A stretch of DNA of 52,898 nucleotides from Bacteroidota bacterium (GCA_018698135.1 JABINZ010000098.1:1-52898); one strand, 5' to 3'; shown: positions 9,263-19,062, counted from the first letter of the stretch. Numbers and translations are program-made. The notes: generated by a model not told the origin, from the sequence alone.

Positions 9263-11395
9263 TTATTCACAATGTTTTTCTATTTCCTGGCCAGCTGCTT
9301 GAAATCCCATTTGATAAGCTCTACGCAAATCATCGCAAGTCCCTTCTTTTTGTCCTATATCCAGATTAGTCATTGCCCTGAGAAAATACACTTGTGCATA
9401 ATTTGGATTAATTTCCAAAGCAATATTAAAATCAGGAAGTGCTTGGTTGGGTTGACCCAAAGTTAAATAAGCAATTCCTCTGTTGCAATATGCTTTATCA
9501 TAACCGGGCTCTATGTCAATCGAAGTATTCAAATCTGCCAATGCATTAATAAAATCACCTAATTGTCCTTTTAAAATGCCTCGATTTGCCCATGCTTTTC
9601 CATTGCTTGAATCGGTTATAATTGCTTGTGTGAAATCATTCATGGCGGCATCGTAATCCTGCAACTTAATATGTGTTATGCCCATGCCATACCAAGTAGA
9701 TGAGAGCTTTTTCAAATCAAATTTCTCTAACTGAAGAGCTTGAGTGTAATCGGCCAAAGCTCCTTGAAAATCACCTTTTTTGTATTTTAAGGAGGCTCGA
9801 TTATAGAAGTTAAGCATGGTGTTTTGACCAGCTTCAATCGCTTGATCCAAATAGGTAATTGCTTTCTGGTAGTCTCCTTCCTTTTCTGCCAGAAGTGCTT
9901 TTTGTTCGAATGTTCGGGAGTGTTCTGCTGCCTCAGGATCTTCTTTTTCCATGATAGCCAGCGCCTTATTATAATATTTGTCGGCTGTTTTTGTTTTACC
10001 TTTTTCTAAAAATCCATCCGCAAAGGTGTCATAAGATTCATGTTTAGGAATGTGTTGAACCAACATACCACTGCTTATACTTGTTCCCAAAAGTAAAATC
10101 AACACAATATGAACTGTTTGTTTCTTAAAATCCTTTCCAAATTCTTGATAAAAAAGAATGGCAAAGAAAATGATTATAGGAACAGCTGTTAATCGGTATC
10201 TGAATGCATTGAAAAACAATATGCTAGGTAATAAATGAGCAATCAATAAAACAAGAAAAACCAGTAAAGAATTGTCGCGAATGATTTGTTTGCGTTTCAC
10301 AAATACATAAATCAAAGCAGCATACATGAATAATATTAGCGGAAAGAATATAAATTTTCCTGAAATGGAATTATTCAAATAGGAATTGAATTTCTTGTAT
10401 TCATATAAGTCATAATTCCGTGGTGTTTCGGAAGCATGAAAAGTAGCCAAAGTTTTTAGGAAAATATTTTTAAGCGGGATACCCAGCTTCAAATTGTCGT
10501 TCCATGTTTTTTTAAGCAGAAAGGAATTGATGAGATAGGGATATGTTTCGTTGGGATCGGTTTCATTCCTGAAAAACTGAACTCCTGCTTCATCATATAA
10601 AGAAGGAAAAAATTCTTCACTCCATTTTGAAGGTCGGATGTTTAATGTCTCACCTATATCATTGGAATTGCCAATATAAAGATTCATGGGGCCATTACTA
10701 GAAACTGAAATGAGTTTGCCATCTGTTTTTGCATAATTGTGCACCACAATAAAAAATGGAAACAGCAGGCCAATTGCTGCAAATGTGAGCACGTACTTGC
10801 GACTTTCTTTAAAACGAAAAATCAGTAGAAAAAACCAGGCAATAAAAAACAACAGGAATTGAGTTTTTGTAATAATTAGCAGCCCTGTAATGACAGCACT
10901 AAGAATTATATTAAGCCACTTATGCTTGACTTGTAATAAAACATATATCAAGGAAATTGATAAGAATATGTACAGGTTTTCTGAAAGAAATTTGCTTTCA
11001 ACAAATAATTCTAATGGATAAATAGCCCAAATTAGGGCTGTTATTAAAGCTGCCGTTTTATTGATTTTAATTAGTGCCAGATATAGAATTCCGCTGGCAA
11101 GAATTCCGAGCATAAACTGAACGATTACAATTCCTTTCAGAGAAAGGCCGATTGCGGTTAAAATTCCCAGAAAATATGAATATAGTGGAGGATGAAGAAA
11201 GTGATAGGGATAAAAAGGTCCGTTTTCTGCGATGTGTTTACCTATTCTAAGAAATTCTGTTTCATCCAATATTGGGTGAAGAAATAAGGGACTAGCTTTA
11301 TCCAATGAAAAGTACAACAGTCGAGCTAGCGTAGCAATAACAACTATAATAAGGGATATGACTAAAGGATTTTCTACAGGAAATTTCTTTTTCAT
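9263..11395 (-). CDS. GT-C family membrane glycosyltransferase fused to C-terminal TPR repeats
   Basis: A 710-residue two-part protein. Residues 1 to about 445 hold a multi-pass membrane domain of the PMT/ArnT-like GT-C type, with an early acidic DETEF in the first extracytoplasmic loop and HPPLYSYFLG at about 64-73. Such enzymes move a sugar from a lipid-phosphate carrier to protein or lipid outside the membrane. Residues of about 455-705 form roughly six tetratricopeptide repeats, visible as periodic NRG, A-L-DF and P patterns. The TPR part may bind acceptor proteins; that is inference. The sugar and acceptor are unknown. It is divergent from the T9SS protein at 11594. Confidence 0.8.
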   Translation of the reverse strand: MKKKFPVENPLVISLIIVVIATLARLLYFSLDKASPLFLHPILDETEFLRIGKHIAENGPFYPYHFLHPPLYSYFLGILTAIGLSLKGIVIVQFMLGILASGILYLALIKINKTAALITALIWAIYPLELFVESKFLSENLYIFLSISLIYVLLQVKHKWLNIILSAVITGLLIITKTQFLLFFIAWFFLLIFRFKESRKYVLTFAAIGLLFPFFIVVHNYAKTDGKLISVSSNGPMNLYIGNSNDIGETLNIRPSKWSEEFFPSLYDEAGVQFFRNETDPNETYPYLINSFLLKKTWNDNLKLGIPLKNIFLKTLATFHASETPRNYDLYEYKKFNSYLNNSISGKFIFFPLILFMYAALIYVFVKRKQIIRDNSLLVFLVLLIAHLLPSILFFNAFRYRLTAVPIIIFFAILFYQEFGKDFKKQTVHIVLILLLGTSISSGMLVQHIPKHESYDTFADGFLEKGKTKTADKYYNKALAIMEKEDPEAAEHSRTFEQKALLAEKEGDYQKAITYLDQAIEAGQNTMLNFYNRASLKYKKGDFQGALADYTQALQLEKFDLKKLSSTWYGMGITHIKLQDYDAAMNDFTQAIITDSSNGKAWANRGILKGQLGDFINALADLNTSIDIEPGYDKAYCNRGIAYLTLGQPNQALPDFNIALEINPNYAQVYFLRAMTNLDIGQKEGTCDDLRRAYQMGFQAAGQEIEKHCE

Positions 11396-11415
11396 AAGAT
11401 TATCAAATTATAAAT

Positions 11416-11423
11416 CAAAGTTA
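11416..11423 (-). promoter_or_regulatory. Candidate -7 element for the GT-C/TPR gene
   Basis: The minus strand reads TAACTTTG (TAnnTTTG) 21 bases before the start. No -33 element is evident. Confidence 0.4.
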
Positions 11424-11544
11424 GCTTGCTTTCCATATTAGGCCATAATAATTATTTATTTCGCTTGTAATTTTAAGGGATTAGTTTTTGCATATAAAAT
11501 AGCGCTAAAAATCCAGGCAACCCAAACGGATATAAATCGTTATA

Positions 11545-11574
11545 TTGTTGAGGATTCTTATTTTAGTATATTTG
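11545..11574 (+). promoter_or_regulatory. Promoter of the T9SS type B protein gene
   Basis: TTG at 11545-11547 and TATATTTG at 11567-11574 are separated by 19 bases, matching the Bacteroidota sigma consensus TTTG-N19-TAnnTTTG in both elements and spacing. The start codon is 20 bases downstream. Confidence 0.55.
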
Positions 11575-11593
11575 AACATTAGCTCCTTATTAT

Positions 11594-14242
11594 ATGAGAA
11601 TTGTAATAAAATATTTCTTGTTTCTTGCATTGCTTGCCATGTTTAGCAGTCATTTGTATGCTACTCATGCCAGAGCTGGAGAAATAATTTACAAACAGAT
11701 AGGAGTTCCAAATCAATATAAGTACGAAATAACAGTTGTTTATTACACAGAAACACAAAGCGCTGCTAATCGAGATGAAATTGATTTGTATTTTGGTGAC
11801 AATACTAAGGAAACTGTAAAGATCAATGACCTCGAGTATCTTCCTAACTCTACCCGTTTAAATACGTACACTACTGTTCATACCTATCCTGGACCAGGTC
11901 GATATATAATTTCCTTTTTTGATCCTAACCGAATAGAGAGTATTGTGAATATGTCGAACAGTGTGTTAACACCTTTTTATGTCGAAACAGAATTAATAAT
12001 TAATATATTTATTGGAACGAACAGATCGCCAATACTACTTCAACCTCCAATAGATTATGCAGAAGTGAATCAGGTGTTTAAGCACAATCCCGGAGCTTAC
12101 GATCCTGATGGAGACAGTCTTGTTTTTACATTAATCCCTCCTAAAATGGATGTAGGAAAAGATGTGCAAGGTTATTTCAAGCCTAATGCATTAAATGGTT
12201 TCACACTCAATTCTTATACAGGTGATTTGGTTTGGGATTATCCAGATAAAAGAGGAATCTACAACATTGCGATATACATTGAAGAATATAGGAATGGGAA
12301 ATATATTGGTTCGATCACTCGTGATATGCAAATTATAGTGGAGGTTGGACTTAATAATCCTCCATATTTTGAAGAGATTTCAGATACCTGTATTGAAGCA
12401 GGGAAAAGCATAACATTGAATTTTAAAGTCAAGGCGCACGATAAAGATGTTGGACAAAAACTTACGATGACTGCTAACGGTGGACCCTTTACTTTAGCCA
12501 CATCACCTGCTACAGTTAGTCCATCAGTTATTACAGGATACAAGGATGTAACTGCTACTTTTAATTGGACTCCGGATTGTAATCATATTCGAAAAGAGCC
12601 CTATTCAGTGGTTTTTAAAGTTGTTGATAATCATCAAATTCTGCCATTATCCGATTTAGAACACTTTTTTATTCGTGTAATGGGCCCCGCTCCAGAAAAC
12701 CTGAGCTTAAACAACACAATTAAAGGTATTGAGCTCGATTGGGATAAGCCTTCAGTATGTAATAATGTAAGAGGTTATAATATCTACCGAAAAATTGACA
12801 CTTCCTATTGGGATACAACGGTTTGTGAAAACGGTATTCCTGCTCAAGCTGGTTTTAAGCGAATTGCCAAAATTATTGGACAAGACAGCAGCAAGTTTTT
12901 TGATAATGATAATGGGAAAGGATTAACCCCGGGAATTACTTATTGCTATCGAATTACAGCCATTTATTTGAGTGAAGGAAATTTTGAATTAATAGAAGGT
13001 TATGCAAGCACAGAAGTATGTGGAACCCAGAAAAAAGAGCTTCCAGTAATTACACATGTAAGTATTCTTGAAACAAATGCTAGCAATGGAATCGTTTATT
13101 TGGATTGGTCGAAACCTACGCAAATTGATACAACTATTTTTACCGGACCTTACGAAAATAGAATTCTGAAGTCAAAAAATGGAGGGAGTTTTAAAGCTAT
13201 TTTTTCCTATTATTCAAATTCGTTTTTGGATTTGTCAGATACAATTTTTATTGATTCATTTGAAAATACCATTGAAAATAAAATTACCTATAAAATTGAG
13301 TTTTATGGAGCAGATAATGGTAATCCATTTTTACTGGGAAATTCACAAACAGCTTCATCCGTATTTTTAAATGTTATTCCTTCTCATCAGAAAAATACAC
13401 TTTCCTGGACAGTAGATGTTCCCTGGTATAACAGCTATTTTGCTGTTTATCGTCAAAATAAAGTAAGCCAGTTATTTGATTCAATTGGCTATTCAAAAAA
13501 TACCTCATTTGTCAATGAAGGCTTGAACAACGGAGAAGAATATTGTTATAAGATCAAATCCTATGGCTATTTTCTAACAGGAACAGGCTTTGTATTTCCT
13601 ATAATAAATTATTCTCAGGAAGTATGTGAAATGCCTATCGATACCATACCTCCTTGTCCTCCTGAATTGAAAGCCAATGCTTTTTGTCCGGAGCATCGTA
13701 ATGAATTAGAATGGGAATATACAAATGCAGATTGTGCATCTGATGTTATTGCTTATCAAATTTATTACTCAAGGCTACAGGAAAACAACTATAAGTTAAT
13801 TGATCGGATAGAAGGCTTTAGCAGTAAAGATTACAATGACAATCGCGCCTCTCTGGCATTTTCACTGGCTGGATGTTATGTGATTACCGCCATTGATTCC
13901 TTTGGTAATGAAAGTGTTTATTCAAATGAATCTTGTGTGGATAATTGTCCTTATTACATTTTGCCAAATATCTTCACACCCAACGGAGATGGAATAAATG
14001 ATTTTGTAGTACCATTGGATGGAAGCATGCACATCGATCATGTTAATATGAAAATATTCAATCGTTGGGGACAAATTGTATATCAAACTCACGATCCAAT
14101 GATCAATTGGAATGGAAAAGATTTTGAGTCAAACATAGATTGCTCGGAAGGCGTATATTACTATATTTGCGATATTTATCAGATATATCTGGAAGGACCA
14201 AAACAAGTCAGTCAGAGAGGAACGATAAATCTAATAAGGTAA
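11594..14242 (+). CDS. Secreted multidomain protein with T9SS type B (gliding-motility C-terminal) sorting domain
   Basis: A signal peptide (1 to about 24) precedes a mature protein starting near THARAGE, a common beginning in this class of Bacteroidota surface proteins. The body holds Ig/cadherin-like beta domains and several fibronectin type III-like modules (about 365-790). The last 90 residues form the type B sorting domain: ILPNIFTPNGDGINDFV, then FNRWGQIVYQT, WNGKD and GVYYY. The protein should cross the outer membrane by the T9SS and stay at the surface or be released. It has its own promoter, and ribE starts 4 bases after its stop, so ribE may be read from the same transcript. The ligand or role is unknown. 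Confidence 0.88.
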   Translation: MRIVIKYFLFLALLAMFSSHLYATHARAGEIIYKQIGVPNQYKYEITVVYYTETQSAANRDEIDLYFGDNTKETVKINDLEYLPNSTRLNTYTTVHTYPGPGRYIISFFDPNRIESIVNMSNSVLTPFYVETELIINIFIGTNRSPILLQPPIDYAEVNQVFKHNPGAYDPDGDSLVFTLIPPKMDVGKDVQGYFKPNALNGFTLNSYTGDLVWDYPDKRGIYNIAIYIEEYRNGKYIGSITRDMQIIVEVGLNNPPYFEEISDTCIEAGKSITLNFKVKAHDKDVGQKLTMTANGGPFTLATSPATVSPSVITGYKDVTATFNWTPDCNHIRKEPYSVVFKVVDNHQILPLSDLEHFFIRVMGPAPENLSLNNTIKGIELDWDKPSVCNNVRGYNIYRKIDTSYWDTTVCENGIPAQAGFKRIAKIIGQDSSKFFDNDNGKGLTPGITYCYRITAIYLSEGNFELIEGYASTEVCGTQKKELPVITHVSILETNASNGIVYLDWSKPTQIDTTIFTGPYENRILKSKNGGSFKAIFSYYSNSFLDLSDTIFIDSFENTIENKITYKIEFYGADNGNPFLLGNSQTASSVFLNVIPSHQKNTLSWTVDVPWYNSYFAVYRQNKVSQLFDSIGYSKNTSFVNEGLNNGEEYCYKIKSYGYFLTGTGFVFPIINYSQEVCEMPIDTIPPCPPELKANAFCPEHRNELEWEYTNADCASDVIAYQIYYSRLQENNYKLIDRIEGFSSKDYNDNRASLAFSLAGCYVITAIDSFGNESVYSNESCVDNCPYYILPNIFTPNGDGINDFVVPLDGSMHIDHVNMKIFNRWGQIVYQTHDPMINWNGKDFESNIDCSEGVYYYICDIYQIYLEGPKQVSQRGTINLIR

Positions 14243-14246
14243 TTAT

Positions 14247-14855
14247 ATGTTTAGTGGAATAGTAGAGAAATTAGGAAAAGTAGTAAGACTCGAATACAAA
14301 GGCACAAATTTCCAAATCAGAATTGAAACCGATATTATAGGCGAGTTACACGAGGATCAAAGTATTGCTCACAATGGCGTATGCATGACCATTGAAAAAA
14401 TACTCGAAGATTCATATCAAATTACTGCAGTTGAAGAAACCATGAATAAAACCAGCTTGGGAGAACTGAAAGTTGGTGGCATGGTGAATTTAGAGAGAAG
14501 CCTCAAAATGGACAGCCGATTTGATGGTCATATTGTTCAGGGACATGTGGATACAACAGCCCTTTGTACAGATTTCAAAGAGGCAGATGGTAGTTGGTAT
14601 TATACTTTTCAATATAAAACCGGTAAAAATTTATTATTAGTTGAAAAAGGATCTGTAACCATTGATGGAGTAAGTTTAACAGCTTTCAATGTTAATAATA
14701 AAACAGGTGAGTTTACTGTAGCCATTATTCCTTTTACATACGATCATACAAATTTTCAAATCATTCGTCCAGGCACTAAAGTAAATATCGAGTTTGATGT
14801 ATTAGGCAAATACATTTTTGCTTATATGGAAGCTTATAAGGATGCAATAAAATAG
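14247..14855 (+). CDS. ribE: Riboflavin synthase, alpha subunit type
   Basis: Cytosolic enzyme that dismutates two 6,7-dimethyl-8-ribityllumazine molecules to riboflavin. The two-barrel architecture is clear: MFSGIVE begins the first barrel, with HNGVCMT; FDGHIVQGHVDTT begins the second, with DGVSLTAF. At 202 residues it has normal length. The position before NGVC is His where Val is usual, a mild variation. It starts 4 bases after the T9SS type B gene, suggesting cotranscription with an unrelated gene. A strong terminator follows. Its 3' tail appears partly copied at 14990-15004. Confidence 0.95.
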   Translation: MFSGIVEKLGKVVRLEYKGTNFQIRIETDIIGELHEDQSIAHNGVCMTIEKILEDSYQITAVEETMNKTSLGELKVGGMVNLERSLKMDSRFDGHIVQGHVDTTALCTDFKEADGSWYYTFQYKTGKNLLLVEKGSVTIDGVSLTAFNVNNKTGEFTVAIIPFTYDHTNFQIIRPGTKVNIEFDVLGKYIFAYMEAYKDAIK

Positions 14856-14899
14856 AAATCTGTTGCAGGTTTCAGGTAAACATTTTCATTTAAAAGCAC

Positions 14900-14935
14900 A
14901 ATCAGTGTCACTCATAGAGGACACTGATTTTTTTT
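14900..14935 (+). terminator. Rho-independent terminator of ribE
   Basis: AATCAGTGTC (14900-14909) pairs perfectly with GACACTGATT (14920-14929) and is followed by a T-run. Confidence 0.9.
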
Positions 14936-14989
14936 GATTAGCAGTTTGCATCAGCAGAGTTCCTTAGCAAGAGACCATGTTGATGCATG

Positions 14990-15004
14990 AGCTTATAAGG
15001 ATGC
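14990..15004 (+). repeat. Partial copy of the ribE 3' coding tail
   Basis: AGCTTATAAGGATGC at 14990-15004 is identical to 14831-14845, the last codons of ribE. The similarity continues for a few bases, with ATA shared after one mismatch. It sits between the ribE terminator and the end of a broken gene. Confidence 0.6.
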
Positions 15005-15021
15005 GATAGGATAAGCAGGAC

Positions 15022-15873
15022 TTATTTATATGAATATTTTCTATAGTTTTTAATAATATAGATTACATCAAGCATTTCCTGGTAAGTATCAATACTCTCT
15101 TTTCTTAGATTATCAGCCTTTTTAGCGGAGCCATAAAGCAATAAGTCAATCTTTTCCTGATACTTGATTTTATAGGATATAAACTCGTTCATAGCATCAG
15201 CAGATCCTTGTGTTGCTGCAAAAAACAAATAATATTGACTTGAAAAAACATTAACGCTTAAGGCATCGACAGGATTATTAAAATAGTTCTGGATGCTTCG
15301 ATTGTATTCGTTAATTATTTTTTTAATTTTAATATCTGTAAAGGTTGTGCGTTTGAATACCAACACTGTATCAATTCCAATACTTTCATTATTTAATGTG
15401 TATTTATAATTAATAATGGGTGTTGTCTTGAGCATAACACCTTGAGAAATATAGTTTGGGATATGTTTAACCACAGATACTATCAATGTATCATGTTTTG
15501 ATTCAACCTGATATTTCTGTCCTGAATCTGTCTCGAATACAATTTTGTTTAGAGGACAACACCTTATATAAAACTCATATGGAAAGTTATAAGTAACACC
15601 AATTTGGTTTAGATCACCCAAATAGCAAATAATAAAGTCTTGATTTTCGTAGAAATTGGGTAATTGTTTAATGTAGGTGTTGCGATAATTTTTTTTGCAG
15701 TTTCATGTATCACCTAATGCATGAACTTCCTTGTTTTCGAATTTGCTAACTTCAGTCTGGTCATCAGCATGAGTTGTTTCTTTCTCACTTTTACATTGAC
15801 AATATGGAAAAATGATCAAAAGAAAAAGTATTGTAAGTAAACGAACTATATTAAGGTTCTTGTTTTTTATCAT
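15022..15873 (-). pseudogene. Secreted or lipoprotein-like gene interrupted by an in-frame TGA
   Basis: From ATG at 15873 the frame encodes a hydrophobic export signal (FLLIIFPYCQC, a loose lipobox) and a short acidic stretch, then meets TGA at 15705-15703 after 56 residues. The same frame stays open from 15702 to 15022, adding about 226 residues with no further stop: a cysteine-containing beta-rich part, then a C-terminal helical part. No ATG or GTG is seen soon after the stop; the first candidate is a TTG at 15621. The simplest reading is one gene of about 282 codons carrying a nonsense mutation. No family was recognised. It lies downstream of divIC on the same strand. Sequencing error, or a real two-part gene, are the alternatives. 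Confidence 0.6.
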
Positions 15874-15895
15874 AAATCCCAAGCTGAACTGTGCT

Positions 15896-16183
15896 TTACT
15901 CTTCTTCCACAATAAAAATCTCCTCACCCGGTTTTTTCATATAATAGGTTTCGCGGGCAAATTTTGCCAGGGTTTTGCGGTTGTTAAGCAATTCGTATTT
16001 AATTCGCTTGGTTTCTTCAATCTCGCTTAAATAATAGGCACGGTTTTGCTCAAGTTCGTTAATGGTCTGTCGTGTTTTATAGGTCAAAACCAAATTGTTT
16101 CGATCAATAAACCCAACCCAAACAATAAAAATGAGTGTCGTTAAAACAAATTTGTTTCGCACTATTTTAAAAACTCTTTTCAA
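15896..16183 (-). CDS. Septum formation initiator, DivIC/FtsB family
   Basis: A 95-residue bitopic membrane protein of the divisome. A short cytoplasmic N-terminus and one transmembrane segment (about 12-26) lead to a coiled coil (about 36-70), ending in the family hallmark ARETYYMKKPGEEIFIVEE. By homology it bridges early and late division proteins in an FtsL/FtsB/FtsQ-like complex. The best start is TTG at 16183, because the upstream codons in frame run into the end of eno without ATG or GTG. It lies 8 bases after eno on the same strand; eno-ftsB adjacency is widespread in bacteria and supports the call. Confidence 0.88.
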   Translation of the reverse strand: MKRVFKIVRNKFVLTTLIFIVWVGFIDRNNLVLTYKTRQTINELEQNRAYYLSEIEETKRIKYELLNNRKTLAKFARETYYMKKPGEEIFIVEEE

Positions 16184-16191
16184 AGCAAATA

Positions 16192-17484
16192 TTATTGTTT
16201 TAAAAATTTGAAATTTCTACCTGGATATTGGGCTTCCTCTCCCAGCTCTTCCTCAATACGAAGTAGCTGATTGTATTTTGCAATCCTATCAGACCTCGAC
16301 AAAGATCCTGTTTTAATCAAACCAGCATGCATCCCAACGGCTAAATCAGCGATGAAAGTATCCTCGGTTTCACCTGATCGGTGTGAAATAACAGATGTAA
16401 AATTATTTTTGTTTGCCAGTTGAATGGTTTCTATTGTTTCTGAAAGCGTTCCTATTTGGTTTACTTTAATCAGAATTGAATTTGCAGCTTTTAGTTCAAT
16501 GCCTTTAGCTAAACGTTTAGCGTTTGTTACAAAAAGATCGTCACCAACTATTTGAATTTTACCTTCAAGTTTTTTATTTAAAGACACCCAACCATTCCAA
16601 TCATCTTCATCTAAACCATCTTCAATAGATAAGATGGGGTATTTTTTGCACCAGTTTACCCAATAGTCAACCATTTCGTCCGAACTGATTTCCTTTTGTG
16701 ACGATTTATAAAATCGATAAACTTGTTTTTCTTTGTCATACATTTCTGAAGTTGCCGGATCTAATGCTATATAGAAATCTTCCCCTGCTTTGTATCCAGC
16801 TTTTTCGATAGCTGCTAGAACCGTTTCAATGGCTTCTTCATTAGAACTTAAATTTGGAGCAAAACCACCTTCATCACCCACATTGGTCGAATGATTCTTG
16901 CTTTTCAGATAATCTTTAAGGCTGTAGAAAACATCAGCCGACATACTCAATGCGTCACTAAAAGTTTCAGCACCAACAGGCATGATCATGAATTCCTGAA
17001 AATCTATTTTATTATCAGCATGTTTCCCTCCATTTAAAATATTCATCATTGGAATAGGTAAAGTGTAAGCACCAACTCCTCCTAAATATTTATACAAAGG
17101 CAAATCACATTCTTCGGCTGCAGCTCGTGCAACAGCAAGTGAAACAGCAAGAATTCCATTGGCTCCAAGATTCCCTTTATTTTCAGTTCCATCCAATTCG
17201 AGCATAATGTTGTCGATCATTTTCTGGTCGAAAACACTCATGTCCATAAGTGCGGGCTCAATTATATCAATAATTTTCTCACAAACTTTCAAAACACTCT
17301 TTCCTCGGAAATAACTCTGATTTCCATCTCTTAACTCCACCGCTTCATGAATTCCTGTGGATGCTCCGGAAGGAACGGCAGCACGGCCAATAATTCCATT
17401 TTCCGTAATAACTTCAACTTCAACAGTGGGAGTTCCCCTTGAATCCAGAATTTGTCTGGGTATTATTCCAATAATTGTACTCAT
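16192..17484 (-). CDS. eno: Enolase
   Basis: Glycolytic enzyme that converts 2-phosphoglycerate to phosphoenolpyruvate with Mg2+. Clear signatures are [14 protein letters not shown] at the N-terminus, [43 protein letters not shown] and the C-terminal [18 protein letters not shown]. At 430 residues it is full length. It heads a minus-strand unit with divIC 8 bases downstream, and has a TACATTTG promoter element 22 bases upstream. Nothing unusual was seen. Confidence 0.98.
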   Translation of the reverse strand: MSTIIGIIPRQILDSRGTPTVEVEVITENGIIGRAAVPSGASTGIHEAVELRDGNQSYFRGKSVLKVCEKIIDIIEPALMDMSVFDQKMIDNIMLELDGTENKGNLGANGILAVSLAVARAAAEECDLPLYKYLGGVGAYTLPIPMMNILNGGKHADNKIDFQEFMIMPVGAETFSDALSMSADVFYSLKDYLKSKNHSTNVGDEGGFAPNLSSNEEAIETVLAAIEKAGYKAGEDFYIALDPATSEMYDKEKQVYRFYKSSQKEISSDEMVDYWVNWCKKYPILSIEDGLDEDDWNGWVSLNKKLEGKIQIVGDDLFVTNAKRLAKGIELKAANSILIKVNQIGTLSETIETIQLANKNNFTSVISHRSGETEDTFIADLAVGMHAGLIKTGSLSRSDRIAKYNQLLRIEEELGEEAQYPGRNFKFLKQ

Positions 17485-17506
17485 TTATAATATTTTTATA
17501 TTAGAG

Positions 17507-17514
17507 CAAATGTA
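17507..17514 (-). promoter_or_regulatory. Candidate -7 element for eno-divIC
   Basis: The minus strand reads TACATTTG (TAnnTTTG), 22 bases before the eno start. The -33 region is not clear. Confidence 0.45.
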
Positions 17515-17640
17515 ACCAATCAGCATTTGGATTGAAAAAATATTTATTAACTGAATACGTTCTATTATCATAAAATGACAGAAAGTTTGTAACTAATTAA
17601 TTCTCTTTGAATTCGCTTTCTGGAATTAATATAAAAAAGG

Positions 17641-17648
17641 TAAATTTG
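17641..17648 (+). promoter_or_regulatory. Candidate -7 element for ndk
   Basis: TAAATTTG (TAnnTTTG) lies 13 bases before the ndk ATG. No -33 element was found at 19 bases. Confidence 0.45.
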
Positions 17649-17661
17649 CAAAAATTTTAAC

Positions 17662-18078
17662 ATGTCAAATAGAACGTTCACGATAATTAAACCTGAGGTT
17701 GTAGCGAAGGGTTACGAAGGAAAAGTATTGGATGCAATCCATGAAGGTGGATTCAAAATTGTTGCATTAAAAAAGACACAATTCAGTGATGATCAGGCCG
17801 CTAAGTTTTATGCCATTCATAAAGAAAGACCATTTTTTCAAGGTTTGTTAAAATATATTACCTCATCAGCTGTTGTTGTAGCAATTTTAGAGAAAGAAAA
17901 TGCGGTATTAGATTTTAGAAAAATAATTGGTGCTACAAACCCTGAAGATGCAGCGGAAGGTACAATTAGAAAGATTTTTGGGACTAACATTGAGCAGAAT
18001 GCTGTTCATGGTTCCGACTCAGATGAAAATGCCTTATTGGAAGGTTCTTATTTCTTTTCATTATTCGAGCAGTATTGA
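17662..18078 (+). CDS. ndk: Nucleoside diphosphate kinase
   Basis: Cytosolic enzyme that transfers the gamma phosphate between nucleoside tri- and diphosphates through a phosphohistidine. The N-terminal RTFTIIKPEVV and the catalytic NAVHGSDSDENA (His in AVHGSDS) are intact, as is FERPFF-like KERPFFQGL. At 138 residues it has normal length. It is followed after 45 bases by a membrane coiled-coil protein and then a PpiD-like chaperone, ending at a shared terminator, so the three may form one unit. Confidence 0.97.
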   Translation: MSNRTFTIIKPEVVAKGYEGKVLDAIHEGGFKIVALKKTQFSDDQAAKFYAIHKERPFFQGLLKYITSSAVVVAILEKENAVLDFRKIIGATNPEDAAEGTIRKIFGTNIEQNAVHGSDSDENALLEGSYFFSLFEQY

Positions 18079-18123
18079 GGTTGAGGCGATTGGAAGTCAA
18101 ATTATCATACAAAACATAAGTAT

Positions 18124-19050
18124 ATGAGCGAAGTTGAAGTAGTAACAAAAAAGAAAAGTATAGGCAAACAATTGCTAGTAATTTTTCTGATCCTATTATT
18201 ATTATTCAATGCTTTTTTAATTTTTAAATTAGTTCGCAAGAATAATAAGGTGTCAAAAGAACTGGTATCAACTCTTGAACTGAAAGAAGAGTTAGATCTG
18301 GAGTTAGATAGTTACAAAAATCAAATTGTCGAATACAAAGACTTGCTAACCGATCAGGATACCTTGCTTCTTGCAAAGCAAAAAGAAATTGAGGAATTGG
18401 CTGAAAAAATTCAAGTCATGATTCGTGCTGGTAAAATTACACAAGCCAAATATGATGCTGCAAAAAATGAAATTGCTCAGTTAAAGTATTATACTAAAAA
18501 GTATCAGCAGCAAATTGAAGAGCTTCAGCAAAAGAATGAAAAGTTAACAGTTGAGAATGAAGGCTTGAAAACAGAAGTCACAGAAGTTAAACGCGAAGTG
18601 GATAAACTAACAGATGAAAATGTAAATTTAACGAATAAGGTTAGTTTAGGAGAAATGCTTCGTACGTCAACTATTTTGGTAGAAGGCATTCAGATTAAAG
18701 GTGGCAAGCAAAAGGTTACTGAGAGAGGAAACAGAATGACTGCGCTGAAAGTTATTTTTAATATTCAGGAAAATGCTATTGCCAAAGAAGGAGAACGTGT
18801 TTTCTATGTCAAAGTAATGAATCCAAAAGGTGAAACACTTTACATTGAAGAAAGAGGTTCAGGTCAATTCGATTATCAGGGAGAGCAATCTCTATATACA
18901 ATAAAAGAAACATTAGAATATTCAAATAATCCAACTAGCCCTTATACAATATATTGGGGCAAAGGCTCTCCATTTGAAAAAGGTGCATACAAAGTGCAGG
19001 TTTATAATGAAGGAGTTAAAATTGGTGAACAATCATTTACAGTCAAATAA
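18124..19050 (+). CDS. Membrane-anchored coiled-coil protein, function unknown
   Basis: A 308-residue protein with a short basic cytoplasmic start, one transmembrane helix (about 16-36), a long heptad-rich coiled coil (about 40-170, with E/K/L/Q periodicity) and a C-terminal beta-rich domain (about 180-308). The topology suggests a periplasmic rod ending in a globular head. No catalytic motif was recognised, although the architecture is familiar among conserved Bacteroidota hypotheticals. It lies 12 bases before the PpiD-like gene, so a role in envelope assembly is plausible but inferred. Confidence 0.75.
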   Translation: MSEVEVVTKKKSIGKQLLVIFLILLLLFNAFLIFKLVRKNNKVSKELVSTLELKEELDLELDSYKNQIVEYKDLLTDQDTLLLAKQKEIEELAEKIQVMIRAGKITQAKYDAAKNEIAQLKYYTKKYQQQIEELQQKNEKLTVENEGLKTEVTEVKREVDKLTDENVNLTNKVSLGEMLRTSTILVEGIQIKGGKQKVTERGNRMTALKVIFNIQENAIAKEGERVFYVKVMNPKGETLYIEERGSGQFDYQGEQSLYTIKETLEYSNNPTSPYTIYWGKGSPFEKGAYKVQVYNEGVKIGEQSFTVK

Positions 19051-19062
19051 TTAAAACAGAAT

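Noticed and set aside
15703-15705. TGA in the broken gene as a selenocysteine codon
   Set aside because: No adjacent redox motif, no selenoprotein family resemblance and no convincing SECIS-like hairpin just downstream; a nonsense mutation is simpler.
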